Source of the DNA: a virus
DNA length: 50,988 bases
Virus record (IMG/VR): IMGVR_UViG_3300028864_000007
Coordinates: 1 to 50,988 of that record
Reading direction: 5' to 3' (one strand)
Position numbers and translations under genes: made by a program. The number at the start of each line of letters is the position of its first letter. Position 1 is the first letter of the stretch. Shown here piece by piece: positions 26,094-34,041 of the stretch. The notes beneath the pieces are model-generated. The model was given only the letters and a program-made list of their open reading frames with translations. It searched no databases and had not been told where the DNA came from.

Positions 26094-28256
26094 ATGACTA
26101 TAAGAAGTGCTAAACAGGTAATGCAGAATATGCTCGATAATGTAGATGCTATTATAGCAGCTATATCTAGTCTTGGTGTAAGCATTGATAGTGATTCAAA
26201 TTTTCCGCAAATTATATCAAAAATACAAAGTATAGCCATAGGTATACCAGAAAATACAATAAATGGTATTCTTGATATAATAAATGGTGAGGTTATAAAT
26301 GGAAACTATATAAATAAATCAACGGCTATATCTGATTCAAAAGAGAGTATACGGCAAGCTATTATTGCCAAAGGTGTAGAAATTCTAGAATCAGACCCAT
26401 TCTCTATCTATGATGAGGCTATAGGAATGATAGATACAGGTATCTCAGAGTCTACAATCGATACTATTTTAGATGGTATAAATGGTGAATCTGTAGCTGG
26501 TGGCTATGTTGAGAAATCAGATGCAATCAGTAGTTCAAAAGAGGATATAAGACAATCAATAATTTCAAAAGGCGGAACGTTAGATTCTAGTGTGCCATTA
26601 AAAGATTATAATGACGCTATTGATGCCATACCCTTAGGAGTTCCAGAAGCATCTATAGAAGTAGCTATTAACGATGTCAATGGAGAAGTAATTAGTGGAA
26701 ATTGGGAAGCTAAAATAGCATCAACATCCAGCTCAAAAGAATCTACAAGACAAGCTATTATCGCCAAGGGTGTTGCAGTAGCAGTTAATGTTCCCTTAAG
26801 TGGATACCCTGCAAAAGTTGCTGCTATTGCTCAAGGTATTCCAACTGTTACAGTTGAAGGATTATTGGATACTATCAACGGGGAAGTTATAAGTGGCAAC
26901 TACAATGCTAAAAATACAGTTACTCTTGCTTCAAAAGAAGCTACAAGGCAAGCTATTATTGCCAAGGGGGTTAACGTTCCTGTAGGAACAGCATTGAGTG
27001 GTTATCCAGCTAAGATTGCAGCCATTACTCCATCCTATGTGACCCCACGAAAGGTTGAAACCGTAGATTGGGATGGAGTAATTCTGAAATCAGAAGTGGT
27101 TGAAAATGGGACAAATGCAACTGCACCTTCAGGATTTGTAGTTGGGAGTGCACACCCCACAGAGTCAAGGTTGATATTCAGAGGCTGGAATGGTTCTTAT
27201 TCTAACATTACAGAGGATACAACAATACAACCAACTTATACTACAGACTCAGGAAAGACCTACATATTTGTTAATGTAAATTCAGGAACTGCTATTTACT
27301 CATCATTCAGAATACAAAAGAATTATGCGGATGCGGTGACGTTTTCTTGGAACGACGGAACAGCAGATACTGTAATAACGACAACTGGTTCTATTATAGT
27401 GCCTAGCCACTTTTGGTCAACCCCTGGGATAAAAGTAGTTACCATGACTGTTGCTGCAGGTAGAACTGTTGGATTGGGAATAGGGAATTCAACTAATCCA
27501 TTTATGGTGAGTGAGCCGACATCTTTGATAGGAATAATAATAGGAAGCTCTTGCACTTTAGGGGGATATTGTTTTAATAATTGCTGGGCCTTAAAGAAAG
27601 TTGTAATATCAGAAGGTATAACTCAGCTAGGTTCCTATTCATTCAATGAATGTGAAACGCTTGATAATTTGGCCATTCCAAATAGCATAACATCTTTACA
27701 AGGAAATGTATTTCCATATTGTTATTCTCTTAAATACATGGTGGTACCTGCATCAGTTACCACATTTCCTGCAAACTTTAATTCTTCTTGTTTAAGCTTG
27801 CAATACATCAAAGTAATGAATGATTCATGGACTCCAACGACAAACTATATCTTCAATACATTATCATCTTTAAGAAAATTGAGGCTACCATTTTCTGCGA
27901 TGTTGACTATAACGCAAAGTATGTTTTACGGATGTAGAGCTTTGAAAGGAGATTATGTATTTCCAAACGTCACCGACATTCAAAGTCAGGCCTTTTACCA
28001 AGCTTCGGGGTTAACATCTTTGGAATTTGGAGCAGGGCTACTTACAATCGGTTCAACTGCATTTGCATACGCTACAGGACTTGATTACATAATCTTTAGA
28101 AGTATAACCCCACCTACTTTAGGGCTTACAGCACTTTCCTCAGTTTCAAAGATAATAAAAATATATGTTCCTGATTCTTCAGTTGCGACATACAAAGCTG
28201 CTACTAATTGGACATCCTACTCAGATTTAATTTATCCTTTAAGTTCAAAACCATGA
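26094..28256 (+). CDS. Large receptor-binding protein with tandem repeats
   Basis: Of 720 residues. It has four ~66-residue tandem repeats (residues 51-314). Each begins near IPExTI, with INGE(V/S)I(S/N)G, then SSKExxRQAIIAKGV, and ends with a Y-x-A(K/I)-type segment; the last two are the most alike. Then follow an InlB-like segment near 320-385 (VETVDWDGVILKSEVVENG), a PKD-like segment with WNDGTADTVITT (about 420-455), and BspA-type leucine-rich repeats to the end (VISEGITQLGSYSFNECETL). The C-terminus IYVPDSSVATYKAATNW matches that of the preceding gene. Domain order is that of a tail fibre with a long repeated stalk and a binding head. Confidence 0.85.
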   Translation: MTIRSAKQVMQNMLDNVDAIIAAISSLGVSIDSDSNFPQIISKIQSIAIGIPENTINGILDIINGEVINGNYINKSTAISDSKESIRQAIIAKGVEILESDPFSIYDEAIGMIDTGISESTIDTILDGINGESVAGGYVEKSDAISSSKEDIRQSIISKGGTLDSSVPLKDYNDAIDAIPLGVPEASIEVAINDVNGEVISGNWEAKIASTSSSKESTRQAIIAKGVAVAVNVPLSGYPAKVAAIAQGIPTVTVEGLLDTINGEVISGNYNAKNTVTLASKEATRQAIIAKGVNVPVGTALSGYPAKIAAITPSYVTPRKVETVDWDGVILKSEVVENGTNATAPSGFVVGSAHPTESRLIFRGWNGSYSNITEDTTIQPTYTTDSGKTYIFVNVNSGTAIYSSFRIQKNYADAVTFSWNDGTADTVITTTGSIIVPSHFWSTPGIKVVTMTVAAGRTVGLGIGNSTNPFMVSEPTSLIGIIIGSSCTLGGYCFNNCWALKKVVISEGITQLGSYSFNECETLDNLAIPNSITSLQGNVFPYCYSLKYMVVPASVTTFPANFNSSCLSLQYIKVMNDSWTPTTNYIFNTLSSLRKLRLPFSAMLTITQSMFYGCRALKGDYVFPNVTDIQSQAFYQASGLTSLEFGAGLLTIGSTAFAYATGLDYIIFRSITPPTLGLTALSSVSKIIKIYVPDSSVATYKAATNWTSYSDLIYPLSSKP
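26244..27035 (+). repeat. Four 198-bp coding tandem repeats in the receptor-binding gene
   Basis: Units start at 26244, 26442, 26640 and 26838, each 198 bp (66 codons), with no gaps. They are diverged in DNA but clearly related in protein. Such an array can change copy number by recombination and thereby alter stalk length. Confidence 0.85.
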
Positions 28257-28417
28257 CAATAAAAGCAACAGAGGGTAAAACCTTCAAAAGAATCCATGAT
28301 GGATTCATTATGGGAAGTGAGATAGCACTTGGTATTGATTATTCAACAGGAACTCCTAGAGAAGACAAGCCTGAGTACTATGAAGAGGCAGAAGAAATTA
28401 AAAGTGTAAACAAATAA
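28253..28417 (+). CDS. Small conserved tail or lysis-region protein, 54 residues
   Basis: The frame is open from 28208, but the ATG at 28253 (MTIKATEGKTFKRIHDGF...) overlaps the previous stop by four bases and gives 54 residues. The end (GTPREDKPEYYEEAEEI) is acidic. Small proteins that share this KATEGKxFKRIHDGF-like start lie between tail-fibre and holin genes in Bacteroidota phages as far as I recall; their function is not known to me. Confidence 0.7.
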   Translation: MTIKATEGKTFKRIHDGFIMGSEIALGIDYSTGTPREDKPEYYEEAEEIKSVNK

Positions 28418-28421
28418 TAAC

Positions 28422-28946
28422 ATGAATACTGAAATGGAGCGAATTTTTGTAGTACTTTGGATGACCTTTGGTTTATACATCATGGTCCTTGTGATGATTT
28501 TAACAGACCTTTGGTCAGGTGTACGTAAAGCTAAAAAGAAGAACATCATTCGTTCTTCATACGGATTTCGTAGGACGGTAGACAAAGTTGCAAAGTACTA
28601 CAACACTTTAATAGCATTATCAGTGATTGATGCTATGCAAATGGCTGGCGTATGGTATCTGGGCAAGTACTATGGATATAATATACCACTTATACCAATT
28701 ATCACAATGCTTGGTTCTATAGGTATAGGACTAATAGAATTGAAGTCAATATTTGAGAAAGCTGAAGATAAGGTTGAATATGACCGGCTACTACACCTAA
28801 CAGGCAAGATTATTGCTAACAAAGAAGACCTTGGTGAAGTTGCAAAGGTCATTGTAGACTATATGGATGACAAGACAAATAGTGTAGGATGCAAATATGA
28901 AGTTATGAATGACAGCAAATGTGGTAGTATAAAACAAAAAGAATAA
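28422..28946 (+). CDS. Probable holin
   Basis: Of 174 residues, with hydrophobic segments at about residues 8-31, 61-82 (less strong) and 86-104, plus a charged C-terminus. The segment VLVMILTDLWSGVRKAKKK, a membrane segment ending in a basic patch, is typical of holins of Bacteroidota phages. It would form the membrane hole that lets the lysozyme reach the wall. The lysozyme gene starts at its last base (TAATG). Confidence 0.75.
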   Translation: MNTEMERIFVVLWMTFGLYIMVLVMILTDLWSGVRKAKKKNIIRSSYGFRRTVDKVAKYYNTLIALSVIDAMQMAGVWYLGKYYGYNIPLIPIITMLGSIGIGLIELKSIFEKAEDKVEYDRLLHLTGKIIANKEDLGEVAKVIVDYMDDKTNSVGCKYEVMNDSKCGSIKQKE

Positions 28947-29449
28947 TGGAAAAGTTCAGTGTTATAAAACATTATGAGAGTCTTCATGATGGCGATTTGA
29001 AGGCTATTGGTCTTCAACCTAAAATGGACCCTGCTGGTATTTGGACAGAAGGTTGGGGACATGCAATGGTAAACTCAAAAGGTAAGTTCATTATTGGTCC
29101 AAAGTATAAAGCAATCGCGTATGCAACCTCAAGAATAACAACAATTGAGCAAGCGCAAAAGCAATTAGAATTAGACGTAAGGTCTGTTAATCTTCTTATT
29201 GCACGCAAAATTGCAGTTAAGCTTACTGACTATCAGTTAGAGGCGCTACAAGCTTTCTATTTTAATTGTGGTTACTCAGAAACTTTGACTGCACTCATAA
29301 ACGCAAAGTCTGCTGAACTATACAAATGGTGGACAACACATTATATAACTGGCCAAGGAAGCAAAATACCACTTGACGGTTTAGTCTACCGAAGAAAGAC
29401 AGAAGCAACACTATTTACAACAGGAGTACTTAAATTTTTTAATGTATGA
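28946..29449 (+). CDS. Endolysin, GH24-type lysozyme
   Basis: A 167-residue cell-wall hydrolase. The T4-lysozyme-like catalytic residues appear as Glu in HYESLHDGD (E11), Asp in MDPAGIWTEGWGH (D28) and Thr in the same segment (T34). The spacing between Glu and Asp is longer than in T4 lysozyme, as in other lysozymes of this phage group. The substrate would be the N-acetylmuramic acid to N-acetylglucosamine bond of peptidoglycan. No signal peptide is present, in line with release through a holin. It starts on the last base of the holin gene. Confidence 0.85.
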   Translation: MEKFSVIKHYESLHDGDLKAIGLQPKMDPAGIWTEGWGHAMVNSKGKFIIGPKYKAIAYATSRITTIEQAQKQLELDVRSVNLLIARKIAVKLTDYQLEALQAFYFNCGYSETLTALINAKSAELYKWWTTHYITGQGSKIPLDGLVYRRKTEATLFTTGVLKFFNV

Positions 29450-29700
29450 AGAAAACAAAAAAGAATTGGTTCCAGAGATTATTCTCGCCAACGCCAAAAG
29501 AATGGAAAAAGATTCGTAACCAGTGGGGCAATCTTGCTGGAGCTGTAACGGCCGGGTGGGTAACACTTGGTACACTTGGTTTTAAAGTACCACTCGCAGT
29601 TGAGATTTGTGCTGGTCTCATAATTGCGGTATCTACAGCAATTGTAACTTATGCTCAAAGTCACGAACAAAATAAATCCAAAAACAATGAAAAAAATTAA
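29446..29700 (+). CDS. Small membrane protein of the lysis cassette, 84 residues
   Basis: It overlaps the lysozyme gene by four bases. It has a basic start (MKKTKKNWFQRLF), two hydrophobic segments (about residues 28-46 and 49-68) and a Lys/Asn tail. This is the layout of a small two-segment holin or antiholin; a spanin component is an alternative but lacks the long periplasmic coiled coil. It completes the lysis cassette with the holin and lysozyme. Confidence 0.7.
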   Translation: MKKTKKNWFQRLFSPTPKEWKKIRNQWGNLAGAVTAGWVTLGTLGFKVPLAVEICAGLIIAVSTAIVTYAQSHEQNKSKNNEKN

Positions 29701-30286
29701 TTCTGTTAGTATTCACTTTGTACGTAACGAGTATGAATACAATAAGTACTTGTCAGATTCATACAAAGATGAGTTTGAATTTGCTGATGTTGAAGATAAA
29801 CTTCCTTTAGTAGTCATTGATGCAGAGCGTCAAGACTTTGGTACTGTCGCGCTATTGTGTTACATTTCATTCTCTCCAGAAGTTGACATGACTGATTTTG
29901 TTGATACTGACGATCTGATTGTAAGTGTTGACAAGCATTCAGTAAGTGCTAACTTTGCCAACTTGAGTCAAGTTGTATTTTCAGTTCCTGACGAACTTGG
30001 ACTTGACACTACAGAAACAATGGTAGTCACGCTGACTGACCCTGATTCAGATGAAACAGTTAGTTCTACAGCAGTAGCATACACCGTTAAAGAACTTATG
30101 GAAAAGATTGAAAACGAAGTTTCTGAACAGGGCAGTGCAGTAGGTGAGATATTACTTGAAGTAATAATACTTTTGCAAAAAGTTGCTACATCTGATACAT
30201 ATACAACTCTTGCTGATTTCGAAATACTAGGAGAGTTTGTACATCAATTGGATGAACGTGTACAAGCTCTTGAAAGTCCAGTTTAA
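29687..30286 (+). CDS. Hypothetical acidic protein, 199 residues, end of the late operon
   Basis: I chose the ATG at 29687 (MKKINSVSIHFVRNEYEYN...), inside the end of the previous gene, over a start at 29651. The protein is strongly acidic and beta-rich (VEDKLPLVVIDAERQDFG, ETMVVTLTDPDSDETVSS), ending in helices. It may be a minor structural or decoration protein. A strong hairpin terminator follows seven bases after its stop. Confidence 0.65.
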   Translation: MKKINSVSIHFVRNEYEYNKYLSDSYKDEFEFADVEDKLPLVVIDAERQDFGTVALLCYISFSPEVDMTDFVDTDDLIVSVDKHSVSANFANLSQVVFSVPDELGLDTTETMVVTLTDPDSDETVSSTAVAYTVKELMEKIENEVSEQGSAVGEILLEVIILLQKVATSDTYTTLADFEILGEFVHQLDERVQALESPV

Positions 30287-30292
30287 AACAGC

Positions 30293-30334
30293 AAATATGC
30301 AGTCTGCTTAATAATATGAGTAGACTGCATATTT
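30293..30334 (+). terminator. Strong hairpin terminator of the late operon
   Basis: A perfect 13-bp stem, AAATATGCAGTCT against AGACTGCATATTT, with a 16-base loop and a following CGTTTATT. It is right after the last late gene. The symmetric A/T-rich stem base makes it usable from either direction. Confidence 0.85.
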
Positions 30335-30363
30335 CGTTTATTGTTGGTCAATATTTATATATA

Positions 30364-30476
30364 TAAAGCCTATCCATAATAGCAGAAAGTAGCCAAATTT
30401 AAGTTTAGGCCATAAACCTTTATAAATATATTACTTTTTATTAAAATGTCATAAAATAGCCTAAAACGACCTACTC
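30364..30476 (+). promoter_or_regulatory. Intergenic repeat element, copy 2 (candidate phage promoter)
   Basis: Block A at 30364-30403 (AAAGCCT, AATAGCAGAAAGTAGCC, AAATTTAAG), central TATTACTTTTTATTAAAATGTC, and block B (AAAATAGCCTAAAA) ending CCTACTC directly before the ATG at 30477. It lies after the late-operon terminator and probably starts the next transcript. Confidence 0.8.
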
Positions 30477-31067
30477 ATGTTCAAGTATATTAAAAACAAC
30501 ATCTGGCAATTACTATTTTGCCTTATCTTAGGGTTAGTTATAAGTTTCTTCATTGGTCGATCAGAAGTCAAGCCAAGTGTAAAGGTTGTGTACAAACATG
30601 GTAAAACTGTACGTGACACTATTTATTCAGAAAAACTGGTCCCATACAAAGTAGAGGTACCTGCAAATCCAATACTCCCACTAACGCCTGACACAGTTAA
30701 GTTACCAGGTGGTGTAGAGTATATAACATTGAAGGTTGATACAGCAAAAATAATTGCTAATTATATAAAAGAAAACAAGTATAAGAGTTTAATGTTTGAT
30801 AACAAAAATGGCAGACTTGTAGTTGATGCAAAAGTGCAGTACAATGAATTAAAAGGAATGAGCTATGAGTTTACTCCAATTGAGAAAGAAACAACAATAA
30901 CCAAAGTGCCTGCCTTCATACCATTCATTTCAGCTGGATACAATACACTCAACTATGCAAACATAGGCTGTGGCATATTCTATCATAACTTAGGTCTAGA
31001 GTACAATTACAATATAGATTTGCATGCATCTTCATATCATCAATTTGGACTTAAATATAAGTTCTAA
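30477..31067 (+). CDS. Membrane-anchored protein, 196 residues (DUF6808-like)
   Basis: One N-terminal membrane segment (residues 9-26, LWQLLFCLILGLVISFFIG-like), followed by a polar segment with a VRDTIYSEKLVPYKVEVP part, and a C-terminal third that is beta-rich and ends in an aromatic residue (HQFGLKYKF). The pattern of N-terminal anchor, then an extended region with DTIY, resembles the DUF6808 proteins of Bacteroidota phages, whose function is unknown to me. It could span the periplasm, as an inner spanin does, or change the envelope. It has its own repeat-type promoter and is followed by locus 2 of the AAACAATAA repeats. Confidence 0.75.
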   Translation: MFKYIKNNIWQLLFCLILGLVISFFIGRSEVKPSVKVVYKHGKTVRDTIYSEKLVPYKVEVPANPILPLTPDTVKLPGGVEYITLKVDTAKIIANYIKENKYKSLMFDNKNGRLVVDAKVQYNELKGMSYEFTPIEKETTITKVPAFIPFISAGYNTLNYANIGCGIFYHNLGLEYNYNIDLHASSYHQFGLKYKF

Positions 31068-31068
31068 T

Positions 31069-31275
31069 AAACAAGAGTAAACAATTGAAACAATTCTTTG
31101 TTTACATGTAAGTGCAACTAAATCAATACTTTAAAAGCAAATAAACAAAATAAACAATAAAGCATATAAACTTTCTACTTATAAAATAAATAGTTAAATA
31201 GTAATAATTAATTATCGCATAGTAAGTTGGAAATTGTTGTTTATATAGTTTATTGTTTATCTCTGTTTATGCAAA
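31069..31275. repeat. AAACAATAA-rich repeat locus 2, related to 6327-6627
   Basis: The locus shares with locus 1 the ordered pieces ACAAGAGTA-AAACAAT, then TTTGTTT, then GCAAATAAACAAxATAAACAATAAA, then TTGGAAATT and TTGTTTAT-type sequence on the right. The middle is AT-rich. It lies before the regulator-like gene and replication operon, as locus 1 lies before the late operon. The two loci are ~24.7 kb apart in a 50.86-kb circle. Confidence 0.7.
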
Positions 31276-31345
31276 TAGTCAAGTGTTAACAAAATTATTT
31301 TTAGTTAAATAATGTTAATTGTTTTTTACTTTTAAAATTTATTTT

Positions 31346-31353
31346 TATATTTG
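31346..31353 (+). promoter_or_regulatory. Bacteroides-type -7 promoter element
   Basis: TATATTTG matches TAnnTTTG exactly, 23 bases before the ATG at 31376. No consensus -33 element is at the usual distance. It probably drives the regulator and replication operon. Confidence 0.6.
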
Positions 31354-31375
31354 CATAACAAAATTCAAACAGACA

Positions 31376-31786
31376 ATGGCACACATCGATTTAAGTCTAA
31401 TTGTAGAGGAATTTAATCTTGACCTCAATGCAATGTGTAAAGTATTATTTCCTGATAATAAATTCCCAAGACCAGCTTTGGACAGGATATTGAAAGGTCA
31501 AACTAAACTTGACTCTGACCAATTGAATGTGCTTGCTGATTACTTGTCAATCAACACTCAGGACCTATACATGAATAAAGGTTGGAGAGGTGCATCGATT
31601 AAAAATAATGTACTCATAATGACACGTGGCGCTTTTACAGCCAAGTTCAATATTGAGTCATTCAAAACAACTCTCACTTTCAATGACGAACTTGTAGATG
31701 ATATTCTTATTAGTGCAAAGATGATTTCACTAAATGAGTACATTTTAGAGTTAGACAAACAAATCGCAAGATTTCTAAACAAATAA
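31376..31786 (+). CDS. Putative helix-turn-helix regulator, 136 residues
   Basis: The ATG at 31376 (MAHIDLSLIVEEFNLD...) was chosen because the promoter-like TATATTTG lies just upstream; an earlier ATG at 31319 would put that element inside the gene. The first 70 residues fit an XRE-like HTH: FPRPALDRILKGQTKLD then QLNVLADYLSINTQDLY, i.e. a turn, a recognition helix and the LAxxLxIxxxxLY closing segment. The rest is alpha/beta and may dimerise. It lies immediately after repeat locus 2. Control of its own transcript or of the late operon through the AAACAATAA loci is an inference. Confidence 0.7.
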   Translation: MAHIDLSLIVEEFNLDLNAMCKVLFPDNKFPRPALDRILKGQTKLDSDQLNVLADYLSINTQDLYMNKGWRGASIKNNVLIMTRGAFTAKFNIESFKTTLTFNDELVDDILISAKMISLNEYILELDKQIARFLNK

Positions 31787-31805
31787 TTTTAAAGGCAACA
31801 AAATT

Positions 31806-32228
31806 ATGATTACTACACACACCTTTCAGATTGACACGACCAACCCGCTTCATGTGCTAGCACTACTTGACTTCATGGCAAGAATTGCTTTTGCAAAAGA
31901 AGAAGGTGACCATGTCGATTTATCTTCAATTATCAAAAAGTCTGTTACAGAAAGTGTGACAGAAACTAAGCAAACGCCAACTGAGAAAGTAGTTGAAACT
32001 AAAAAGACAGTTGAGAAAGTTGCTGAAAAGCCAGTTGACAAACCTGCTGAAAAGGAGCACGATGGAATGAAGATTTCAGAAGTACGTGCTATGCTACAAG
32101 AGAAAGTTAGCATTGACAATAATCGTGAAAAGATTTTTGACAAACTGCGTGAATTAAATGCAGAGAGCATAACAACGCTTGAACCAAAACATTACAAAGC
32201 TATTTACGATTACATGGCAACTTTGTAA
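31806..32228 (+). CDS. Hypothetical protein of the replication module, 140 residues
   Basis: Three parts: a helical start, a charged central linker with repeated VEKVAEKPVDKPAEKE-type sequence, and a C-terminal ~55-residue helical domain starting MKISEVRAMLQEKVS. The C-terminal part resembles a domain found at the ends of phage replication proteins that I know only as a hypothetical. The linker is of low complexity. Its stop is next to the start of the Cas4-like gene (TAATATG). Confidence 0.65.
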   Translation: MITTHTFQIDTTNPLHVLALLDFMARIAFAKEEGDHVDLSSIIKKSVTESVTETKQTPTEKVVETKKTVEKVAEKPVDKPAEKEHDGMKISEVRAMLQEKVSIDNNREKIFDKLRELNAESITTLEPKHYKAIYDYMATL

Positions 32229-32229
32229 T

Positions 32230-33429
32230 ATGGTAAAGAATGTAATCAACCATGAAGAACGAGAGCACTCAATGCTTTCATGTTCTGGCTCATCACGCTG
32301 GTGGAACTGCACTCCAAGTGCTAAACTAGAAGCTGAATATGGTGAGTTCTCTACGAGTGACTTCGCACTAGAAGGAACTCTTGCACACGAACTAGGTCAA
32401 GCGTACCTTCAGTATGATGTACTTGGTGAAACAACGAAAGATGTATTTGACCAACAGATTGATGCAATCATTAATCACAGGTTATTTTCAGACGAAATGT
32501 TTGAAGAAGTACCGAAGTACGTTGAATACTGTGAACAACAGTTTAATGAAGCAAAGGCTAAGACGCAAGGTGCCGTCATGCTTGTTGAGCAATCAGTAAA
32601 ATTGACTGGATACGTACCTGGAGGTAAAGGTTCAATTGACTGCACAATTATTGCAGACGAGACAATTGAAATTATAGATTTGAAGTACGGTAAAGGTGTC
32701 TCTGTAAGTGCTGAAAAGAACAAGCAGTTGATGTTATATGCCTTGGGTGTTATGCTTAAGTACGACCTTGCATACGACTTCACTCAGATTGTAATGACAA
32801 TTGTGCAACCACGACGCAACAACATTTCTTCATTCACGATGACCAAAGCTGACTTGTATGCATGGGCAAATGACGAACTGAAGGAACGTGCGATGATTGC
32901 CTTTGAAGGTAAAGGTGATTTAGTTGTTGGTGAATGGTGTAAATTCTGTAATGTAAAGAGCCGTTGTACTCAAATATACAAGCATAATATTGAACTTGCA
33001 AAGGATGACTTCAGGGAACCAAGTCTCTTGACTGATGATGAGATTTCTGACATTCTTTTGCAGGTCAATATGTTGATTGAATGGGGCAATTCTGTTAAAG
33101 ATTATGCACTCAGTCTAGCCATCAACAATGGCAAAAAGTGGCCAGGATTTAAACTGGTAGAAGGCACTAGCAGACGCAAGTTTGCCAATGAAGAGAAAGT
33201 AGCAGAAATACTACTCTCACAAAAAGATTTGTCAGCTGATGATGTTTACCAAACTAAGTTGCAAGGCATAACCAATATTCAGAAAGTGCTTGGTAAAAAG
33301 CGTTTTGAGTCTTTGCTTAGCAATTACATTATTAAACCATCAGGCAAACCAACTCTTGTTGACCTTACTGATAAACGCCCTGAATTGGGTATCTCTCAAG
33401 CTCAGCGTGATTTCGCTGATGAAGATTAA
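32230..33429 (+). CDS. Cas4/RecB-like nuclease (DUF2800)
   Basis: The ATG at 32230 (MVKNVINHEEREHS...) is one base after the previous stop and gives 399 residues. A RecB-like PD-(D/E)xK fold is shown by GTLAHELG at residues 48-55, DCTIIADE near 138-145, and EIIDLKYGKG at 147-156 (the D-x-K half-site). CKFCNVKSRC at 237-246 is part of the cysteine set of the Cas4-like iron-sulfur or zinc centre. DUF2800 proteins regularly precede the DUF2815 single-strand-binding gene in phages. The likely role is recombination-dependent replication or end processing. Confidence 0.88.
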   Translation: MVKNVINHEEREHSMLSCSGSSRWWNCTPSAKLEAEYGEFSTSDFALEGTLAHELGQAYLQYDVLGETTKDVFDQQIDAIINHRLFSDEMFEEVPKYVEYCEQQFNEAKAKTQGAVMLVEQSVKLTGYVPGGKGSIDCTIIADETIEIIDLKYGKGVSVSAEKNKQLMLYALGVMLKYDLAYDFTQIVMTIVQPRRNNISSFTMTKADLYAWANDELKERAMIAFEGKGDLVVGEWCKFCNVKSRCTQIYKHNIELAKDDFREPSLLTDDEISDILLQVNMLIEWGNSVKDYALSLAINNGKKWPGFKLVEGTSRRKFANEEKVAEILLSQKDLSADDVYQTKLQGITNIQKVLGKKRFESLLSNYIIKPSGKPTLVDLTDKRPELGISQAQRDFADED

Positions 33430-33467
33430 TTCTCTTTCTATCTATAAACATCAAATTTTTATTTGTT

Positions 33468-33998
33468 ATGGCAACTGAAATTACAACAAAGATTACAACT
33501 GGAGAAGTCACATTCTGTTATGTGAACCTTCTCAAACCGACAGCAATGAAGGAAGGTGATGCACTGAAGTACAATGTAGCAATCGTTATTCCAAAGTCCG
33601 ACACCAAAACCATTGACAAAATCAAAGCAGCGATTCAAGCAGCAACTGATGCTGGCATTGCTACTCTTGGTGGTAAAGTACCTGCAAAACTTGCAATTCC
33701 TTTGCGTGATGGTGACACTGACCGTCCAGACGATGCAGCATTCGCTGGTTGTGTGTTCGTCAATGCAAAAAGTACCAACCCTCCTGGTATTGTTGATGCA
33801 AACCTCGAACCAATCATTGACCCGAATGAAATTTACTCTGGCATGATTGGCCGCGCTTCAATCAATTTCTACGCATACAACCAAGCAGGTAGCAAAGGTA
33901 TTGCTGCTGGTTTGAACAACGTGCAAAAACTCAAAGCTGGTACACGCCTTTCCGGTGGTTCTACACCTGAAGACGACTTCTCCGATCCGTTGATGTAA
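33468..33998 (+). CDS. ssb: Enc34-type single-stranded-DNA-binding protein (DUF2815)
   Basis: Of 176 residues, with the typical start of this family: strands around TTGEVTFCYVNLLKPTAM, then EGDALKYNVAIVIPKSD, an acidic turn with PLRDGDTDRPDD near 81-92, and the closing segment MIGRASINFYAYNQAGSKGI. The end is acidic (PEDDFSDPLM), as in single-strand-binding proteins that recruit partners with an acidic tail. The family belongs to the Enc34/OB-fold phage SSBs. Position between DUF2800 and polymerase is standard. Base composition is more GC-rich than its neighbours, suggesting good expression. Confidence 0.9.
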   Translation: MATEITTKITTGEVTFCYVNLLKPTAMKEGDALKYNVAIVIPKSDTKTIDKIKAAIQAATDAGIATLGGKVPAKLAIPLRDGDTDRPDDAAFAGCVFVNAKSTNPPGIVDANLEPIIDPNEIYSGMIGRASINFYAYNQAGSKGIAAGLNNVQKLKAGTRLSGGSTPEDDFSDPLM

Positions 33999-34041
33999 AT
34001 CAAATGGCTGTGCTGATTAAATGTTAAGCAATCAAGCACAA

